From an uncultured Christensenellaceae bacterium (GTDB taxonomy: Bacteria; Bacillota; Clostridia; Christensenellales; UBA3700), in assembly GCA_944380355.1 (NCBI GenBank), contig CALWHJ010000001.1, positions 1 to 64,000 on the forward strand: 64,000 bases of DNA, read 5' to 3'. Shown here in pieces: positions 43,373 through 52,687 of the stretch (positions are counted from its first letter, which is position 1; every line of letters begins with the position of its first letter). Position numbers and translations under genes: made by a program. The notes under the pieces were generated by a model. That model had not been told where the DNA came from. It did not search any database and saw only the letters and a list, made by a program, of their open reading frames with translations.

Positions 43373-46300
43373 TCACAGTCTGCGCGACTTACGCTTCTTT
43401 ACTACGTCTGCAACAGCCGCGCCTATAAGTGCAACCGCTATGACGGCGGGTATAATAAGCGCATACAGGAGTGAGTCGGTATTTGCGTTGATTTCCTCTT
43501 CTGTCTCGGGAATGTACGAGATATAGTCGAGATTAATTACGTCGCCTTTTTCCGCTGGCATAATCTTTATGCTGTGCTCTCTCGTAGTATCGAAGTCGAT
43601 TGCAAAAATCAGCGCATTGGTAACAGGAGTGGCATTATACAAATCAATAGTCGTATAATGCGAGCCGTCTACGTACACATCCATTTTTCCGTAGATACTG
43701 TCCTTTACTCCGTAAAGGCATATCTGTCTGCAAACTGCGGTAAACGATATAACGGAATTATTGTCTGCGCTTTGGCTGACGCTGCCGTTAATGCTGACGT
43801 ATCCGAATACGTTATTCCAGCCGCCCATATACGAAAGCGAAGACGACGTATTGGCAACGATAGTGCTTTTTTCGAAGTGCTGTCCCGTCTTGAAGTCGGT
43901 AAACGCACACTCGAAAGCTTCGTCTGCCGAGATGACGATTTTGACATATCTTGCCGTTACGGGGGTATAATTTATGACGTTTACGCCCGTCTCGAGTGCG
44001 TATTCTCCGCCGTCGACAGCTACTTCCTTATACTTATCCGAAGCGTTTTTATCCGCGCTGAATATGCTGACTTTTGCGCCTGCCATACTCTCCTTCACTA
44101 TAAAAGAGAAGTATTCGGTACGTTTGCTTGTTCCCAAATCCATGACGAAAACGTATTCGTTTTTCTTATCGTTGGCAACGTAATAGCTTGTCGACAAGCT
44201 GTCGAAAGCCTGATTTAGACCGCTGGTTACGACCGCTTGGGGATATTGCACAAAGTTCTTCTCGTTGATATCGTAACTCTGATAGAATTCGTCCATCTCC
44301 GTATAGCCGTCGGGATAAATGCTAGGAGGCTGATACTCTACGATATCGTCCTTTGACAATCCCCTGTAAATCAAATACGAATCATCTACGTCGCGGATAG
44401 TCTTATCGTCGCCGTCGTTATATCTGATACCCAGCATAGCATTACCTTCGCCTTTAGTGGAAAGCATATATATTTTGAATTCGTAAGTCTTGTTGCTGTC
44501 AAGCTCGATATTATAAGACAAATAATCCGTATAGTCCGTTACGGGCAAAGAATTGGCAAACATATCGAACATATATTTTTGTACGCCGAATTCCACCTGA
44601 CACAGCCCCGTGTTTTTGAGATAAATCGTATAGTTACCGCTCTCAGGCACGCTCATACAGCCGTCCGTAACCGTAAACACGTAAGTATTGTCGTCGCTGT
44701 CCTGCTCAGCGTCCTCTTCGTATCGGTTGATACCCGCGTAATCTATACTGCCGACGTGGTCGGGTTTACGCTTCGAATAACTGTTTATAGCTTCCTCTAG
44801 CGCAGTAGACATATTGGAAAACGTCCAACCTTCGTATACTTTGTATACGGCTGTCGATATATTGACGTTGAGTCTGCCGTAAAGTACTGCGGAATACTCA
44901 CCGTTTTTTAAATAGATTGTATAGTCGTCAACGAGTTTGGACGGAGTGGGATTATAATAGAATATTCCGTTTTCCAAAGTCCATCTAGTACTGTCGCTCT
45001 CTACTTTGTATACGCTCCAGCCGTCCACGAAGGATATTATACTGTTTTGGAAGTCAAACGCAGTGGACTCTCCCATAGGCACGGTATATCCCAAGTCGTA
45101 AAATTCGTTGTTACCGCCTACGGCATATTTCGACTGCACGGGGATATAAATCTGCTTACCTTTCATCTTGTCGACTGTCGATTGAGAAAGTCCCATATCC
45201 TCACTCAAACCTCGCCTGAACGTTTCGAAGTAGAAAGTCATATCTCTCTGAAGAATCTTGCTCATAGACAGCGCAAATTCGTCGATTGTCATTTCTCCGT
45301 TTTCGCTTTCTTTGGAAGCGTGCGAATATTCTATGAGTATATCGAGCGTTTTGTCCACACCGAAACTGTGCAATATATTTATGAAAAAGGCTCTCATCAC
45401 GTTTTGACTGTAATTTTCGTCTCTTTCACTCTCCGGAAGGGAAAGAAGTTCTATTGTTTTTTCAAGACAGGAATACGCGTTGTTAAGCCACGAGCTCGTG
45501 CTGTTGTAGCCCGAATTAGTCATCATAACGTAGTCGATATTCGCCAAAATATCAACTATCATATCCAAAGCGAATACACCCTCGAAACCGCTTGAGAGTT
45601 TCACTTTTCTTTCGCAAATCTTATAGAGCAATTCCCACGATTTACCGGCTTTGAGGTTTTCGAAATCGAGCGCGTTGAGAAAATAGCTTCTGTCTATCGA
45701 AATCAAACCCGTAGCATCGTCGAGCGTCGGCGCAGTACCGAAATCGCCTACGACTACTCTTATCGAATAGTTGCTTTTAAGACTTACCATATCCGTAGCT
45801 TTATTGAGAAAAGTGACGGCGGACTGCCACCACAAAAGCGTGTTGTACAAATCCTCTACCGTACAATTGCCCTCGCTATCGAAAAGCAAGTCTGTGGGCA
45901 CGTAAAATCTTATGTTTTCGCCGTCAAGTATGGCGTACTTGCCGTCTCCCGCGTAAATGCGCTCTTCCGTATCTCTGCCCATTCTGTAATACGGCATAAC
46001 TATACCGCCCTCGATAATTACGTCAAAGGAATTGTCGGACGTAGCAGACGCGGGCACCCACAATTCTACTATACCGCCTTTTTCGCCGGTAATCTTCTTT
46101 TCGGTACTGTCTATAGGAGTGGAATTAGTACGGTCATTGACAAAAGAATTGAGCCTGAGTCTGTATCCGGCCTGAGATATTTCGCTCGATACGTTGACCG
46201 TAAGCGTTTCTCCCGCGGGAAGATATACTCCTGTAAGGTGATATCCGCCTACTCGCGCGTCTACGTTTACTCTCATCTTTACTCTTTCGACGTCCTTGAA

Positions 46301-46480
46301 TTCCGTAGCGTCGGAGGGAGCCGCATTACTGCTTATTACACTTATGCCGTCTCCGAAACGAGATACTATATCGTCTTCTATCCTGAGATTGTTTTCAAGC
46401 GTCGAACAAGCCGCGCAAGACAATACGAGCGCAGCAAGAATGAAACCGGTCAGCAACGTCAGCAAAGCTTTTTTTCTCAT
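43373..46480 (-). CDS. Large surface protein, M60-like and binding modules, C-terminal anchor
   Basis: 1035 residues. Signal peptide ends at a lipobox-like VLSC (Cys near 22). Around 190-260 the pattern GENIRFYVPTDLLFDSEGNC...LYNTLLWWQSAVTFLNKATD resembles the start of M60/enhancin-like mucin peptidases, but the zinc motif HExxH is absent (WELLY near the expected place), so it is probably not an active peptidase. Later parts look like PA14-like (near 650-720), discoidin-like (ARYVKIVISADEAFECAFTDF) and another beta-sandwich module. A membrane helix and basic tail end it, so it is tethered at both ends. Own terminator; AGGAGAGG ribosome site. Module names are tentative. Confidence 0.8.
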   Translation of the reverse strand: MRKKALLTLLTGFILAALVLSCAACSTLENNLRIEDDIVSRFGDGISVISSNAAPSDATEFKDVERVKMRVNVDARVGGYHLTGVYLPAGETLTVNVSSEISQAGYRLRLNSFVNDRTNSTPIDSTEKKITGEKGGIVELWVPASATSDNSFDVIIEGGIVMPYYRMGRDTEERIYAGDGKYAILDGENIRFYVPTDLLFDSEGNCTVEDLYNTLLWWQSAVTFLNKATDMVSLKSNYSIRVVVGDFGTAPTLDDATGLISIDRSYFLNALDFENLKAGKSWELLYKICERKVKLSSGFEGVFALDMIVDILANIDYVMMTNSGYNSTSSWLNNAYSCLEKTIELLSLPESERDENYSQNVMRAFFINILHSFGVDKTLDILIEYSHASKESENGEMTIDEFALSMSKILQRDMTFYFETFRRGLSEDMGLSQSTVDKMKGKQIYIPVQSKYAVGGNNEFYDLGYTVPMGESTAFDFQNSIISFVDGWSVYKVESDSTRWTLENGIFYYNPTPSKLVDDYTIYLKNGEYSAVLYGRLNVNISTAVYKVYEGWTFSNMSTALEEAINSYSKRKPDHVGSIDYAGINRYEEDAEQDSDDNTYVFTVTDGCMSVPESGNYTIYLKNTGLCQVEFGVQKYMFDMFANSLPVTDYTDYLSYNIELDSNKTYEFKIYMLSTKGEGNAMLGIRYNDGDDKTIRDVDDSYLIYRGLSKDDIVEYQPPSIYPDGYTEMDEFYQSYDINEKNFVQYPQAVVTSGLNQAFDSLSTSYYVANDKKNEYVFVMDLGTSKRTEYFSFIVKESMAGAKVSIFSADKNASDKYKEVAVDGGEYALETGVNVINYTPVTARYVKIVISADEAFECAFTDFKTGQHFEKSTIVANTSSSLSYMGGWNNVFGYVSINGSVSQSADNNSVISFTAVCRQICLYGVKDSIYGKMDVYVDGSHYTTIDLYNATPVTNALIFAIDFDTTREHSIKIMPAEKGDVINLDYISYIPETEEEINANTDSLLYALIIPAVIAVALIGAAVADVVKKRKSRRL

Positions 46481-46678
46481 TTCCTCTCCTGTAAATTACC
46501 CGAGCGGGTGGATTACATAATTAGTTTACTACAAACCTAAAAAAATTACAATTAAAAAAGTATATAATTTGTCTGCGCGCACAGGTTTTAGGTATCAACG
46601 CTTTCTTATAAACAGCTAAAATTGCTCGAATATCTTGATTAAGCGTTTGTCCTCTGTTTGGGATTATCTGCCCGCATT

Positions 46679-46709
46679 AAAAAATCAAAGCCCGAATTGC
46701 TTCGGGCTT
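46679..46709 (-). terminator. Terminator of hpf
   Basis: Minus strand: AAGCCCGAA/TTCGGGCTT nine-pair stem with loop GCAA, then U-run from plus-strand A at 46679-46684. Confidence 0.85.
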
Positions 46710-46729
46710 CGAATGTGTTTTTATCTTAA

Positions 46730-47251
46730 TCAATATTCGGCTTCTATGCAACCGAGATTGCCTGCCTTTCTCTTATACAGCACGTTGACTTTTCCCGTCT
46801 TGTCGTTGAGGAACACATAAAAATCGTGGTCTGTAAGTTCCATATCCGCAACCGCCTCTTCGAGGTCGATTTTCTTGAGTGCCATGGATTTGGTACGTAT
46901 GACTTCCATTCTGGGTTGCTCCGACTGAGGATACAGGCTTGCTTCGTCGAAAGCACTCTTCTTGAGCTTGCTGAGTTTTGTGCGGTATTTTCTTATCTGT
47001 CCCTCTATTTTGGGAAGCGCGAGGTCTATATTGTTATACATATTATCGGAAGCCACTTCGCTTCTTACCATATTGTTGCCGAAGAAGACGGTGATTTCCA
47101 TTACGTATCTTTCTTTACCCGTTTCTTTGAGGAAAATTTTTGCGACGGCATCGTCTTCGAAGTATCTCGAAAATTTTTCCATTTTCTTGTTGATGACTTC
47201 CTCGAGTCTGTCTGTAAGTCTATAATTTCTTGCAATTATTTCAATCTTCAT
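46730..47251 (-). CDS. hpf: Long-form ribosome hibernation promoting factor
   Basis: 173 residues. N-terminal S30AE/HPF domain (IEIIARNYRLTDRLEEVINKKMEKF, with KIFLKETG) that blocks the decoding centre, a linker, and the C-terminal dimerisation domain (VIRTKSMALKKIDLEEAVADMEL, HDFYVFLNDKTGKVNVLY) that pairs two ribosomes into 100S particles. Start at the ATG at 47251 behind AGGAGGG; in-frame codons further upstream have no homology. Monocistronic. Confidence 0.96.
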   Translation of the reverse strand: MKIEIIARNYRLTDRLEEVINKKMEKFSRYFEDDAVAKIFLKETGKERYVMEITVFFGNNMVRSEVASDNMYNNIDLALPKIEGQIRKYRTKLSKLKKSAFDEASLYPQSEQPRMEVIRTKSMALKKIDLEEAVADMELTDHDFYVFLNDKTGKVNVLYKRKAGNLGCIEAEY

Positions 47252-47540
47252 ATAATTGCCCTCCTTATATAATTTGAGATATTCGCATATCCCGAAACTT
47301 AGAAAATTTTTATCATCTTTATTATAACATATCAAACAAACAAAAAAAAGGGGGTTTTGATAAATTTGTTGTAAAATCAGCGATATTTTTTCCGATGATT
47401 TATTTAACCGACACCTATCCCTTAAAAACGCCTCCCCGAGATAATTTTTGCCAAATTTTTCTTGTCGTATGCGAGTGCAATATATTATAAAAATTTTTAT
47501 GTCGCCGAAAGGCTGTTCCCCCTTAAAAGATCGCTTTAAC

Positions 47541-47574
47541 AAAATAAGACGGAAGCTTTTGCCTCCGTCTTTTT
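47541..47574. terminator. Terminator of the ctsR-clpC operon
   Basis: AGACGGA/TCCGTCT stem extended past one mismatch, loop CTTTTG, with A-rich left and T-rich right flanks. It lies just past the clpC stop. Confidence 0.78.
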
Positions 47575-47582
47575 GTTTAGAC

Positions 47583-50168
47583 TTATTTGTCTGAGTTCTT
47601 ATCCGAACCGCCCTTATCTTCTTCGGGCTTTTTAATTTCTACGTCCTCGGATTTTATTTCCTTAACCTCGGGTTGGGGCTCGACTTTCTCATCGGACTTT
47701 TTGCTTGCCGACTTCTTTTCGGACTGTACTTTTGCTTCTTTCTTTGCAAACGTGAGCGCACCGTCTTTTTCGTCGACTACGATTTCGTCACCGATTGCAA
47801 ATTCGCCTTTAAGAATTCTTTCGCTGAGTTCGTCCTCGACCATTCTTTGCAAAGCCCTTCTCAGAGGTCTTGCGCCGTACTCCTTGTTGGAACCTTTTTC
47901 GACGATGAGTTTCTTTGCATTTTCGCTGATATCGATATTGATATTCTTCTCCTTAAGACGCTTCTTGAGCGAGTCTGCCATAATATTGATAATCTTGGAC
48001 ATATCCTTGTCTTCGAGCGCACGGAAGATGATTATATCGTCGATACGGTTGATAAACTCAGGCTTCAAAGTTCTCTTGAGAGCTTCCATCTGTACTTCTC
48101 TCATTCTCTCGTAGTTGTCCGCCTCAGCCTGCGTACCGAATCCCAAAGAAGGCATTGCCTTTATTTCGCTTGCACCGATATTGGAAGTCATTATGATTAT
48201 GGTATTCTTGAAGTCTACCTTTCTGCCGTGCGAATCGGTAAGAATACCGTCGTCGAGAATTTGCAAGAGGATATTGAATACCTCGGGGTGCGCCTTTTCG
48301 ATTTCATCGAAGAGCACTACGGAATAAGGTTTTCTTCTTACTTTTTCAGTGAGCTGTCCGCCCTCGTCGAAGCCTACGTAACCGGGCGCAGAGCCTATGA
48401 GTTTGGATACGCTGATTTTATCCATATACTCGGACATATCCACTCTTATCATAAGGCTTTCATCACCGAACATTGCCTCGGCAAGCGCTTTGGACAATTC
48501 GGTCTTACCTACGCCGGTAGGTCCTAAGAATATAAACGAACCGATAGGTCTCTTGGGGTCTTTGATACCCACTCTCGCACGTCTTACCGCTCTTGCGACC
48601 GCCTCTACCGCCTCATCCTGTCCGACTACTCTCTTCTTGAGAATTTCTTCCATGCCGAGCAGTTTTTCGCTCTCGGTCTGAGTAATCTTGGTTACGGGGA
48701 TTTTAGTCCACGAAGATACGATATTGGCTATATCCGTATCGTCAATAGAGAGTTCCTGTTTGGTCTTCTCTTTTGTCCAGCCGCCCTTCATCTCCTTGAG
48801 TTGCTGTTTCTTCTTGTCAAGTTCGTCGTTGAGCTGTTTTGCCTTGTCGAATTCCCTCATCTTCGAATAGCTGTCGATTGCCTCGTCGAGTTTCTTTATA
48901 TCGTCCTCGATTGCCTTTATATCGGTAGGCATTACCGAGCCGCTTATTCTCTTTCTCGAAGCCGCCTCGTCGATAAGGTCTATTGCCTTATCCGGCAAAA
49001 ATCTGTCATTGATGTATCTGTCGGACATTACTGCCGCCGCCTCGATTGCCGAGTCGAGAATCTTTACGCCGTGATGCTCTTCGTACTTGCTCTTCAAGCC
49101 CTGCAAAATAACGATGGTATCCTTTACCGAAGGGGGGTCTACCGCAACGGTCTGGAATCTTCTCTCGAGCGCGCTGTCTTTCTCGAAATACTTTCTGTAT
49201 TCCTCGAGAGTGGTCGCGCCGATAGTCTGCAATTCGCCTCTTGCAAGCTGAGGCTTGAGAATATTAGCCGCGTCCATACTGCCGCCCTCACTGCTTCCCG
49301 CGCCTACAATGGTATGGATTTCGTCAATAAACAGTATGATATTGCCCTCTTTGTTGAGATATTCGAGTGCTTTTTTGAGTCTTTCTTCAAAATCGCCTCT
49401 GTACTTTGTACCTGCAAGCAAGCTCGCCATATCGAGAGAGAATACCTTTTTGTTTTTGAGCTGTTCGGGTACTTTGCCTTCTACGATAGCCTGTGCAAGT
49501 CCTTCGACTACCGCGCTCTTACCTACGCCCGGCTCACCTATCAATATAGGATTGTTTTTCTTTCTTCTCGAAAGTATCTCGATGATACGCTCTATCTCCG
49601 CATCTCTGCCGATTACGGGGTCGAGCTTGCCTTCTTTTGCCTTTTTAGTCAAATCTTCTCCGAGACCCGAAAGAGGATTGTCTGAATCGGATATATCCGA
49701 CGAGGACGAGCCTCCCGCAGAAAATTTGGAAGAATTGCCGTCGCCCTGAGCTTTGCTCATCAATATATCGATAGCCTCTTCGCCTATCTCCTCGGGATTG
49801 ATGCCCGCATGTCTCAAACCTCTGCATGCAAAGGAGTTAGCGTCGGAAAGCGAACAAGCAAGCAAAGCTATCGAATTGATTTTGTTGAATCCGAACGTCG
49901 AGCAAATATCCCACGCATTGGAGATAGCTCCCGCCACTCTTTCGCTTAACTCGCACCTTGCCACTACCTGTCCGTTTTGCTCTATGAGCAAGTTGACAAT
50001 ACTTTCGTCAACGCCGTGTTTAGCAAGCAGTTTGCCCGCTCCCGTCTTGGGACACGAAGCCATCGCGCATATAATATGCTCCGTACCTATAATACCTCCG
50101 CTCTTGGCAGCAAGTCTGCCCGCGGTCTCTATAATCTTGTTGCATTCTTCGTCCATTCTGTTAATCAT
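47583..50168 (-). CDS. clpC: AAA+ unfoldase ClpC
   Basis: 861 residues. Regulatory ATPase of the ClpCP protease. Clp N-domain (1-145), first AAA module with Walker A GEPGVGKSAVVEG, middle UVR coiled-coil (IDSYSKMREFDKAKQLNDEL), second AAA module with GPTGVGKTELSKAL, and a ClpP-binding region near the end of D2. A Lys/Glu/Ser-rich tail of about 50 residues follows D2. I start at ATG 50168, spaced properly from GAGGTG; the GTG at 50174 is too close to it. Last gene of the CtsR regulon operon. Confidence 0.96.
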   Translation of the reverse strand: MINRMDEECNKIIETAGRLAAKSGGIIGTEHIICAMASCPKTGAGKLLAKHGVDESIVNLLIEQNGQVVARCELSERVAGAISNAWDICSTFGFNKINSIALLACSLSDANSFACRGLRHAGINPEEIGEEAIDILMSKAQGDGNSSKFSAGGSSSSDISDSDNPLSGLGEDLTKKAKEGKLDPVIGRDAEIERIIEILSRRKKNNPILIGEPGVGKSAVVEGLAQAIVEGKVPEQLKNKKVFSLDMASLLAGTKYRGDFEERLKKALEYLNKEGNIILFIDEIHTIVGAGSSEGGSMDAANILKPQLARGELQTIGATTLEEYRKYFEKDSALERRFQTVAVDPPSVKDTIVILQGLKSKYEEHHGVKILDSAIEAAAVMSDRYINDRFLPDKAIDLIDEAASRKRISGSVMPTDIKAIEDDIKKLDEAIDSYSKMREFDKAKQLNDELDKKKQQLKEMKGGWTKEKTKQELSIDDTDIANIVSSWTKIPVTKITQTESEKLLGMEEILKKRVVGQDEAVEAVARAVRRARVGIKDPKRPIGSFIFLGPTGVGKTELSKALAEAMFGDESLMIRVDMSEYMDKISVSKLIGSAPGYVGFDEGGQLTEKVRRKPYSVVLFDEIEKAHPEVFNILLQILDDGILTDSHGRKVDFKNTIIIMTSNIGASEIKAMPSLGFGTQAEADNYERMREVQMEALKRTLKPEFINRIDDIIIFRALEDKDMSKIINIMADSLKKRLKEKNINIDISENAKKLIVEKGSNKEYGARPLRRALQRMVEDELSERILKGEFAIGDEIVVDEKDGALTFAKKEAKVQSEKKSASKKSDEKVEPQPEVKEIKSEDVEIKKPEEDKGGSDKNSDK

Positions 50169-50196
50169 ATTCACACCTCACTTTAACGCTTTTGCG

Positions 50197-51195
50197 TTAT
50201 GCTTTTTTGGTCAGAGTTTCTCTTACGAGCCTTGACCTGTATATATCTCTGTCGCTTACCGACAGCTCCTTGCCTACGTTGTAACACAAGGTATTTTTTT
50301 GCGTATCCGTTATGAGTTTGTTAAGTACTTTTATGTCCTGTTTTATAAACCCGTAGTCTACGCCAAGTTTTACCATAGCGATATTTCGCATAAACTCCTG
50401 AGAGGATATTTTCTTTGCAAACAGCAAAGTGCCGTATGCTCTCATTATCTCGTCCTCGAGGTCTATGCCCCTTCGCGACAGCAACAAACTTCTGTTTTGC
50501 TCTTCCATATCACACAGCTTTTCTACTACGCTTTTGACGATATTGAGTATTTCCTGCTCGCTTCTTCCGACGGCAGCCTGATTGCTGACCTGATACATAT
50601 ATCCGTCCGCCGTAGAGCCTTCGCCGTAAACGCCTCTGATTGCCACGCCGTGGTCGTTCATCTTGCGTATGATCGCGTCAATCGTATGCGTCATAGTCAA
50701 TGCCGGCAAGAACATCATCACCGAAGCTCTCATTCCCGCACCGAGATTTGTAGGACAAGCCGTCAGATGACCGTACCCCTCTTTAAAAGCTATATCGAGC
50801 TTACCTCTCAAAGCTTTGTCTATATCGAGAAGTTTTTTGTATGCGTCGTCGAGCGCGTATCCCTGAAGAATACATTGCTCTCTCAAATGGTCCTCTTCGT
50901 TTATCATAACAGATATCGTCTTATCCGCGCTGAGCACTACGCCGCCGTACTCGCTCTTGCAGAGCAAGGGACTTATTAGATGGTTTTCGATAAGCACGTT
51001 TGCGTCGAGATTTTTGAGCTTAGGGATATAGTAGAGACTGTTTTTGAATTTTGAGTCGCATACTTCTTTTACCGTATCGAAAAGCTCTTTAAGCTTGGGT
51101 TCGTTTCCGACAAGCTTTTGAGGAAAAGGAAGATTGTTGATATTTCTGGCAAAACGTATTCTGCTGGATATAACTATATTATCAGTCTTAGCCAT
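50197..51195 (-). CDS. mcsB: Protein-arginine kinase McsB
   Basis: 332 residues, slightly shorter than the ~350 common in Bacillus. Phosphagen-kinase fold: VISSRIRFARNINNLPFP at the start, catalytic NEEDHLREQ (near 106) and CPTNLGAGMRASVMMFLP with the reactive Cys (near 155). Phosphorylates Arg on CtsR and on proteins destined for ClpCP. The start overlaps the mcsA end by 8 bp. Confidence 0.96.
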   Translation of the reverse strand: MAKTDNIVISSRIRFARNINNLPFPQKLVGNEPKLKELFDTVKEVCDSKFKNSLYYIPKLKNLDANVLIENHLISPLLCKSEYGGVVLSADKTISVMINEEDHLREQCILQGYALDDAYKKLLDIDKALRGKLDIAFKEGYGHLTACPTNLGAGMRASVMMFLPALTMTHTIDAIIRKMNDHGVAIRGVYGEGSTADGYMYQVSNQAAVGRSEQEILNIVKSVVEKLCDMEEQNRSLLLSRRGIDLEDEIMRAYGTLLFAKKISSQEFMRNIAMVKLGVDYGFIKQDIKVLNKLITDTQKNTLCYNVGKELSVSDRDIYRSRLVRETLTKKA

Positions 51196-51730
51196 TGTTT
51201 TTTCCTCCTTCGAGTTCTCTTATTTTAGCGTCGATTGCTTTCGCTTTGTCAAAATCTCTTGCTTTGACGGCTTCGCCGAGCAATTTATTGAGCGCGGGCA
51301 AATCCTCTTTTGTCATCTCGCTGAGACGTCTCTTTTTAGGAGTATTCGCAGTCTTTTCGCTGCCTGCAAACTCTCCCTTGTATTCCTGACCTCTCAAATC
51401 GGAGAAAAATTCTTTTACCCTGTCCGCAAAAACGTTGTAGCATTCACTGCAACCGAATTTATATTTGGATATCAACTCACTTTCGGTCATACCGCACTTG
51501 GGACAAACTCTTTCCTTGATTTTGTTATAGCCTATCCTTGCGGGAGAAAAGTCGTCGAAGTCAAAGTCCATATCGAAAAGATTAGCCATATTTCCGAAAA
51601 TGGAATTAGCCGCGCTGTAAAGATTGTACTTCTCGGCGCAATCGTTGCAGACGTTGATTGTATCATTGTCGATTTTTATAAAAATCGTAGCAGGTTTTTT
51701 ATTGCAAACCTCACACATTTTATCTGCCAT
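51188..51730 (-). CDS. mcsA: McsB activator McsA
   Basis: 180 residues. Two zinc sites, CEVCNKKPATIF...CNDCAEKY at the N-terminus and CPKCGMTESEL...CSECY near 95, then a C-terminal UVR motif (LPALNKLLGEAVKARDFDKA). It activates the arginine kinase McsB. Second gene of the operon, 9 bp after ctsR. Confidence 0.95.
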   Translation of the reverse strand: MADKMCEVCNKKPATIFIKIDNDTINVCNDCAEKYNLYSAANSIFGNMANLFDMDFDFDDFSPARIGYNKIKERVCPKCGMTESELISKYKFGCSECYNVFADRVKEFFSDLRGQEYKGEFAGSEKTANTPKKRRLSEMTKEDLPALNKLLGEAVKARDFDKAKAIDAKIRELEGGKNNG

Positions 51731-51739
51731 TTTATTCTC

Positions 51740-52195
51740 TTACCTCCTCATCAGACCGATTACTATTTCTTTAAAAATATTTTTTCTCATCTTTCCTACG
51801 TGGGCGGGAAAATTGAGTGCCTTGTCACTAAGCGCGCTCTTGATTATGTCGCCCTCTTCTTTTGTAATTACCTCGTCTCTTACGAGTCTGTCGGTAAAGT
51901 TGCTTGCCCTATTGAAAGTCAACACGTCTATATTGTCGAGTTCCTGCACGAGTTCGGGCAAAATATCCTCTTTGTTGTCGCTAATTCTCACCAGAGTGAT
52001 ACAGCCGCCACCGCCTCTCTTGCTTTCGATGATATATCCTTTGTCGAAGTTAAAGCGCGTAGCAAGTACGTAATTTATCTGGCTGGGAGCGACGGAGAAA
52101 TAATGCGCCAAATCGTTTCTCGAAAGTTTGACCGATTCGTCATCGCTCAAGACAGATAATATAAACTGTTCGATTTCGTCCGATATGCTAGCCAT
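51740..52195 (-). CDS. ctsR: Heat-shock repressor CtsR
   Basis: 151 residues. N-terminal winged helix with the glycine-rich wing GYIIESKRGGGGCITLVRI (the heat sensor) and C-terminal four-helix dimer domain. It represses its own operon through the heptad repeat at 52465-52481. AAAGGAGG site ahead of the ATG. The leader is unusually long, about 290 nt. Confidence 0.96.
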   Translation of the reverse strand: MASISDEIEQFILSVLSDDESVKLSRNDLAHYFSVAPSQINYVLATRFNFDKGYIIESKRGGGGCITLVRISDNKEDILPELVQELDNIDVLTFNRASNFTDRLVRDEVITKEEGDIIKSALSDKALNFPAHVGKMRKNIFKEIVIGLMRR

Positions 52196-52241
52196 ATTCT
52201 CAATCCTCCTTTAAATTCAATATATTATTTAGATTTACATT

Positions 52242-52265
52242 ATGAGCACTTTGATGAGCACTTTT
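52242..52265. repeat. Two tandem 12-bp repeats in the ctsR leader
   Basis: ATGAGCACTTTG followed directly by ATGAGCACTTTT, 47-70 bp ahead of the ctsR start codon, in the untranslated leader. Role unknown. Confidence 0.75.
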
Positions 52266-52397
52266 TGTATTACCTACTTTGTTTCAATACCTTTTTCGAT
52301 ATGCTTTTATCGGATATACTGATATATTTAGCTTTTTTACGTAATACTGATGATACTCGTTCGTTTAGTTGTTAGCTACAGTCGCAAAATAGCAATT

Positions 52398-52410
52398 TGA
52401 ACATTGTTCA
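52398..52410. promoter_or_regulatory. TGAACA-T-TGTTCA palindrome, copy 1
   Basis: Perfect 13-bp palindrome in the ctsR leader, about 80 nt after the predicted start. The same core recurs at 52652-52668. The symmetry and sequence fit an operator of a TetR/AcrR-type regulator; no such gene lies in this window. It is not a LexA box because the half-sites are separated by three bases, not four. Confidence 0.55.
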
Positions 52411-52464
52411 GTTTTGTTATCTTGCTTACCAAAGGTCTTTCGCAAGCCTACCCGATACTTATTG

Positions 52465-52481
52465 TTTGACTTTCTTTGACC
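52465..52481 (-). promoter_or_regulatory. CtsR operator
   Basis: Minus strand GGTCAAA-GAA-AGTCAAA, a full match to the CtsR heptad direct repeat, placed just after the predicted transcription start. Confidence 0.96.
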
Positions 52482-52491
52482 TTTCGCAATT

Positions 52492-52519
52492 ATTATAGCA
52501 CTTCACTAGCGTTTGTCAA
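52492..52519 (-). promoter_or_regulatory. Promoter of ctsR-mcsA-mcsB-clpC
   Basis: Minus strand: consensus -35 TTGACA (52514-52519), 16-bp spacer, extended -10 TGC-TATAAT (52492-52497). Start near 52485, so CtsR bound at 52465-52481 would block escape. Confidence 0.92.
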
Positions 52520-52651
52520 TAGCTTTTTGTCATCTTTTTTGTAAAAATTATGTAAAATCATTGACGTTTTTTGATACTTTTAAGCAAAATAGGCAGTTTA
52601 TAGGCGATTTTACACTCATATCTTTGAGGGCGCGGCGTTAAAAAACAGATA

Positions 52652-52668
52652 TTTGAACACTGTTCAAA
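52652..52668. promoter_or_regulatory. TTTGAACA-C-TGTTCAAA palindrome, copy 2
   Basis: Perfect 17-bp palindrome with the same core as copy 1, 242 bp away. It overlaps a possible plus-strand -35 (TTGAAC at 52654) of the small hydrophobic reading frame at 52688, and lies upstream of the ctsR promoter. Confidence 0.6.
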
Positions 52669-52687
52669 TTGTTTGATATGTCCTAGT

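Noticed and set aside
52395..52412. LexA box in the ctsR leader
   Set aside because: GAAC and GTTC are separated by three bases, whereas the Gram-positive SOS box needs four; a TetR-type operator fits better.
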